Positions 61,667 to 64,000 of a DNA stretch of 64,000 nucleotides are shown piece by piece (the first letter of the stretch is position 1; each line of letters opens with the position of its first letter). The stretch comes from Palsa-147 sp049279675 (lineage in GTDB: Bacteria; Acidobacteriota; Terriglobia; Acidiferrales; UBA7541): positions 6,123 through 70,122 of the forward strand of contig JBAPOP010000154.1 in the NCBI GenBank assembly GCA_049279675.1, in the 5' to 3' direction. The notes under the pieces are model-generated. The model searched no databases. It had not been told where the DNA came from and saw only the letters and a list, made by a program, of their open reading frames with translations. The position numbers and the translations under genes were made by a program.

Positions 61667-62362
61667 ATGAATTGCGTCCAATTCCAGGAAATTGTTCACG
61701 ATCTCGCAAGAGATGCCCGGCTCGATAAGCCCGTGCGCCGGGATGCCTTGGCGCACGCCGATTCCTGTCCGCGCTGCGACGCGACCCTTGGCGAAGCCCA
61801 ATCGCTGACGGCCGCGCTCCGCTCTCTCGCCGTGAAGGATGGTGCGCTCGGCGCGAGTGACCGAGTCGAATCCGCGCTGCTCGAAGCGTTCCGTCAGAAA
61901 CATATCCCAGCCGTGCATTCGAACCAGCCGTGGCAATGGGGGCTCGCAAGTGTCGCTGGCCTTGCGGCTTTGGTGTTGTTGTCTGTACTCGTGCTGCGCC
62001 ATCCCGTGGTGATTCCGCCAACTCACGGGAATGGCGCAGGCTCGAGCACTTCCACCGCGGCGGTAGCTCCTGAACCAGCTGCGCCATCGCAACAGCCCGA
62101 TGCGTCAACTCTATCTGCGGCCAACGCAAATACGAATTTTGCCGATGTTGATTCCGAATACGCGACGCCCTTCGTAGCTCTTCCGTTTGCGGACGAGACT
62201 TCGCCCGTGGGTGATGAAGTAGTTGTTCGAGAATCACTCTCGCCGTCAGCCCTCGCAAATTTGGGATTGCGGGTGAGCGAAGCGAATGCGAATGAAAACG
62301 TATTAGCGGATTTCGTGGTCGACGAAGACGGGACTCCGCGAGCGGTTCGTCTCGTCCAGTAG
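61667..62362 (+). CDS. Putative membrane anti-sigma factor
   Basis: The 231-residue protein has a cytoplasmic N-terminus with a zinc-type HxxxCxxC (HADSCPRC, residues 30-37), like ZAS-domain anti-sigma factors. A single membrane segment (GLASVAGLAALVLLSVLVL, about 92-110) and an extracytoplasmic Pro/Ala/Ser-rich tail follow. It directly follows the ECF sigma gene, which it probably holds inactive until a periplasmic signal arrives. The C-terminal NENVLADFVVDEDGTPRAVR resembles a short beta-rich region also seen in energy-transducing TonB-type domains. Confidence 0.72.
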   Translation: MNCVQFQEIVHDLARDARLDKPVRRDALAHADSCPRCDATLGEAQSLTAALRSLAVKDGALGASDRVESALLEAFRQKHIPAVHSNQPWQWGLASVAGLAALVLLSVLVLRHPVVIPPTHGNGAGSSTSTAAVAPEPAAPSQQPDASTLSAANANTNFADVDSEYATPFVALPFADETSPVGDEVVVRESLSPSALANLGLRVSEANANENVLADFVVDEDGTPRAVRLVQ

Positions 62363-62420
62363 CGATTTTGTACGCACGTTTATGGCACTGCTGTATTGAA
62401 TCGATTCCGGAGGAACACAG

Positions 62421-63242
62421 ATGAAGAAGCACGCAGGAATATTGTTGACGGGGCTTAGCGCCCTAATTCTCACCGCAGGAATGGTTGCGTACGCGCAGGA
62501 TGGACCGCCACCGGGGCCGCCTCGTGGTGGCGAAGGAATCATGGGCTTCGAGCCAGGATTTGGCGGGCACGGCCCCGTCGTGAAGGGCGTGCCGCTCTCG
62601 GCGCAGACTACTGTCGAAACCGTCGCAGTGCTCCAAGACGGTACTCATATTGACCGGAAGACAAGCGGTACGTTCGCTCGCGACAGCCAGGGCCGCACGC
62701 GTCGCGAAGAAACTCTGCCTCCGGTCGGCCAGGCCGGTGAATCCGGCACGGCGCCGCACGTCGTATTCATACAGGATCCGGTTGCCGGGACGCATTTTCT
62801 GCTCGAACCCGATAAGAAGATCGCTCGCAAGGAGTCGATGCATGGTCGCGCACACGAAGTCGGTTCGCCCGACGCCGAGGCTCGCAATCGTGGGACACGG
62901 AACAGTGCGAATGTGACCACGGAGTCCCTTGGCACGCAGACGATCAATGGCGTTGCCGCAACCGGCACGCGCACCACTCGCACAATCCCAGCCGGCGCGG
63001 TCGGCAACGACAAGCCCATCCAGATGGTGACCGAAAAGTGGTACTCGTCCGATCTGCAAATGGACGTGATGACCAAGCACACCAATCCGATGATGGGAAC
63101 CACCACGATTCAACTCACGAATGTATCGCGCGAGGAACCTGCAGCAGCGCTTTTCCAGATCCCCGCCGATTACACCGTGAAACAGGGGCACGGCCGCGGA
63201 CAAGGTGGCCCGCAAACGCCACCCGCGCCGCCTTCGGAATAG
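62421..63242 (+). CDS. Secreted protein of unknown function
   Basis: The 273-residue protein has a signal peptide (MKKHAGILLTGLSALILTAG, cleavage near AYAQ) and a Pro/Gly-rich start, then an unrecognised beta-rich domain. Strings include TTVETVAVLQDGTHIDRKTS, HVVFIQDPVAGTHFLLEPDK and MVTEKWYSSDLQMDVMTKHT. Similar proteins are found near sigma factors in Acidobacteria, without assigned function. GGAGGAACACAG precedes the ATG. It follows the anti-sigma gene by 58 bases and is closed by a strong terminator, so it is likely the third gene of the ECF operon and possibly its target. Confidence 0.7.
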   Translation: MKKHAGILLTGLSALILTAGMVAYAQDGPPPGPPRGGEGIMGFEPGFGGHGPVVKGVPLSAQTTVETVAVLQDGTHIDRKTSGTFARDSQGRTRREETLPPVGQAGESGTAPHVVFIQDPVAGTHFLLEPDKKIARKESMHGRAHEVGSPDAEARNRGTRNSANVTTESLGTQTINGVAATGTRTTRTIPAGAVGNDKPIQMVTEKWYSSDLQMDVMTKHTNPMMGTTTIQLTNVSREEPAAALFQIPADYTVKQGHGRGQGGPQTPPAPPSE

Positions 63243-63290
63243 TTCCAAACATCTCCATCAACGGGCACATGTCTCGGTGTCCGACCCCCA

Positions 63291-63330
63291 AAACGGGCGG
63301 AGAGTGGCGTCTCCGCCCGTTTCTCTTTTT
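63291..63330 (+). terminator. Rho-independent terminator of the ECF operon
   Basis: AAACGGGCGGAGA and TCTCCGCCCGTTT form a perfect 13-bp stem with a six-base loop, followed by CTCTTTTT. It lies 48 bases after the secreted-protein stop codon and 13 bases before the end of the converging glcF-like gene. Confidence 0.9.
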
Positions 63331-63342
63331 CGGAAGAAAATA

Positions 63343-64000
63343 TCAATTAACGGCGAGAGCGCGATCGAGCAGTTCAACCACGTGAAGAACTTCCTGGCCG
63401 GTATTGAATTTCGCGGCGCCAGCGCGTAGCTGCAGAATGCATCCGGGATTCGCGGTGACGATCGCGTCCGCTTGCGTTCCGCGAGCCAAGCGCATTTTTT
63501 CTTCAAGCAGCGACATGGACGCCGCCGTCTGCGTCACGTTGTACACGCCCGCCGAGCCGCAGCAATAATCGGCCAGCGGCATCTCTACCAGCTCAACACC
63601 CGGCACCGCGCGCACCAATCTTCGCGGCGCTTCCCGAATTTTCTGCCCGTGAACGAGATGGCATGAATCCTGAAGTGTCACACGCAGAGTCGCTGCCCGA
63701 ACTGGCTTCATCGGAGCTACGAGCCCCAGTTCATCGAGAAATTCGGTGACGTCACGGACCTTTTGCGCGAAACGCCCCGCTTCCGCGACATGGCCACCGG
63801 CCACCGGAAAAAGCTGTGGATATTCCTTGAGCGTCGAGCCGCACCCGGCGGCGTTCGTAATAATGGCGTCGACATCGTTGACGCCAAACGCGCGAAAATT
63901 GACTCGTGCCAGTTCGCGCGCAGTCTCGCGCATTCCCGCGTGTGCCGCGAGCGCTCCGCAACAAACTTGATCCCTCGGCACCACCACTTCGCATCCGTTG
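63343..64000 (-). CDS. Glycolate oxidase iron-sulfur subunit-like protein (GlcF), 5' end missing
   Basis: The frame is open across the right window edge, so only the C-terminal 218 residues or so are present. Two cysteine-rich CCG domains are visible: DQVCCGALAAHAGM with ITNAAGCGSTLKEYP, and LQDSCHLVHGQK with LADYCCGSAGVYNV. NPGCILQL follows near the C-terminus. This is the pattern of GlcF and related heterodisulfide-reductase-like iron-sulfur proteins that take electrons from a flavoprotein oxidising 2-hydroxy acids. The N-terminal ferredoxin part and likely glcD/glcE partners would lie beyond 64000. Confidence 0.85.
   Translation of the reverse strand, partial: NGCEVVVPRDQVCCGALAAHAGMRETARELARVNFRAFGVNDVDAIITNAAGCGSTLKEYPQLFPVAGGHVAEAGRFAQKVRDVTEFLDELGLVAPMKPVRAATLRVTLQDSCHLVHGQKIREAPRRLVRAVPGVELVEMPLADYCCGSAGVYNVTQTAASMSLLEEKMRLARGTQADAIVTANPGCILQLRAGAAKFNTGQEVLHVVELLDRALAVN

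Noticed and set aside
1..64000. CRISPR arrays, tRNA/rRNA genes, insertion sequences and prophage genes
   Set aside because: None were recognised on either strand by reading; a tRNAscan or ISfinder search would be needed to exclude degraded copies.

Overview
The window looks like a chromosomal segment of an Acidobacteriota soil bacterium, probably class Terriglobia. The evidence is gene content. There is an Oar-like TonB-dependent receptor with an N-terminal carboxypeptidase-regulatory domain, a large MacB/FtsX-type orphan permease of the kind expanded in Acidobacteria, a YXWGXW-repeat secreted protein, a secreted seven-heme cytochrome, short Crp/Fnr regulators, and small SYLF, CsbD and DUF1328 stress proteins. 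No rRNA, tRNA, CRISPR array, transposase or prophage gene was recognised.

Bases 1-25.8 kb form a carbohydrate-catabolic region. After the tail of a PKD-domain protein come a class I aldolase, an FGGY sugar kinase and a fucose/arabinose-isomerase-like protein, which together suggest isomerase-kinase-aldolase breakdown of a sugar. A seven-heme cytochrome and a secreted M20 peptidase follow. Next are a PfkB kinase, a GH4 NAD-dependent glycosidase, and a minus-strand operon iolB-like, iolG-like, iolE-like. The region then holds a TonB receptor, a secreted PIG-L deacetylase, a TPR protein, an APC permease, a LacI regulator and a transaldolase. Five near-identical 14-bp palindromes (consensus CCRAAACGWTTYRG) sit only in intergenic DNA, in front of the PfkB kinase, the receptor, the deacetylase, the permease, and the regulator/transaldolase pair. 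I read these as one LacI-family regulon covering uptake, extracellular processing and central catabolism of an unidentified carbohydrate.

Bases 25.8-35.2 kb are a six-gene minus-strand operon for GlgE-type alpha-glucan and trehalose metabolism: glgE, treS, a glycosyltransferase, a mechanosensitive-channel-like membrane protein, maltokinase and treZ. Five of its six genes appear to start with GTG or TTG. Neither treY nor glgB is in the window.

Bases 35.6-52.1 kb are a stress and signalling region. It holds the YXWGXW protein, an Nramp-like transporter, a truncated cation-efflux gene, SYLF and small membrane proteins, a histidine kinase/response regulator pair behind a probable sigma-54 promoter, a single-domain response regulator, CsbD, an ECF sigma factor, and a methyltransferase. 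It also has two Crp/Fnr paralogues flanking an orphan permease, a histidine-rich small protein, a lone GAF protein, and a REC-PAS-GGDEF protein. Between the methyltransferase and the first Crp gene is a cluster of perfect inverted repeats that may be a structured RNA.

Bases 52.4-64 kb contain galK-galT of the Leloir pathway, a cytochrome c/sorbosone-dehydrogenase fusion, an adenosine-specific kinase family protein, a PGPGW membrane protein behind a second probable sigma-54 promoter, and a short-chain dehydrogenase. Acetyl-CoA synthetase, a cupin, an ECF sigma/anti-sigma/secreted-protein set ending in a strong terminator, and the 3' part of a glcF-like iron-sulfur protein complete it.
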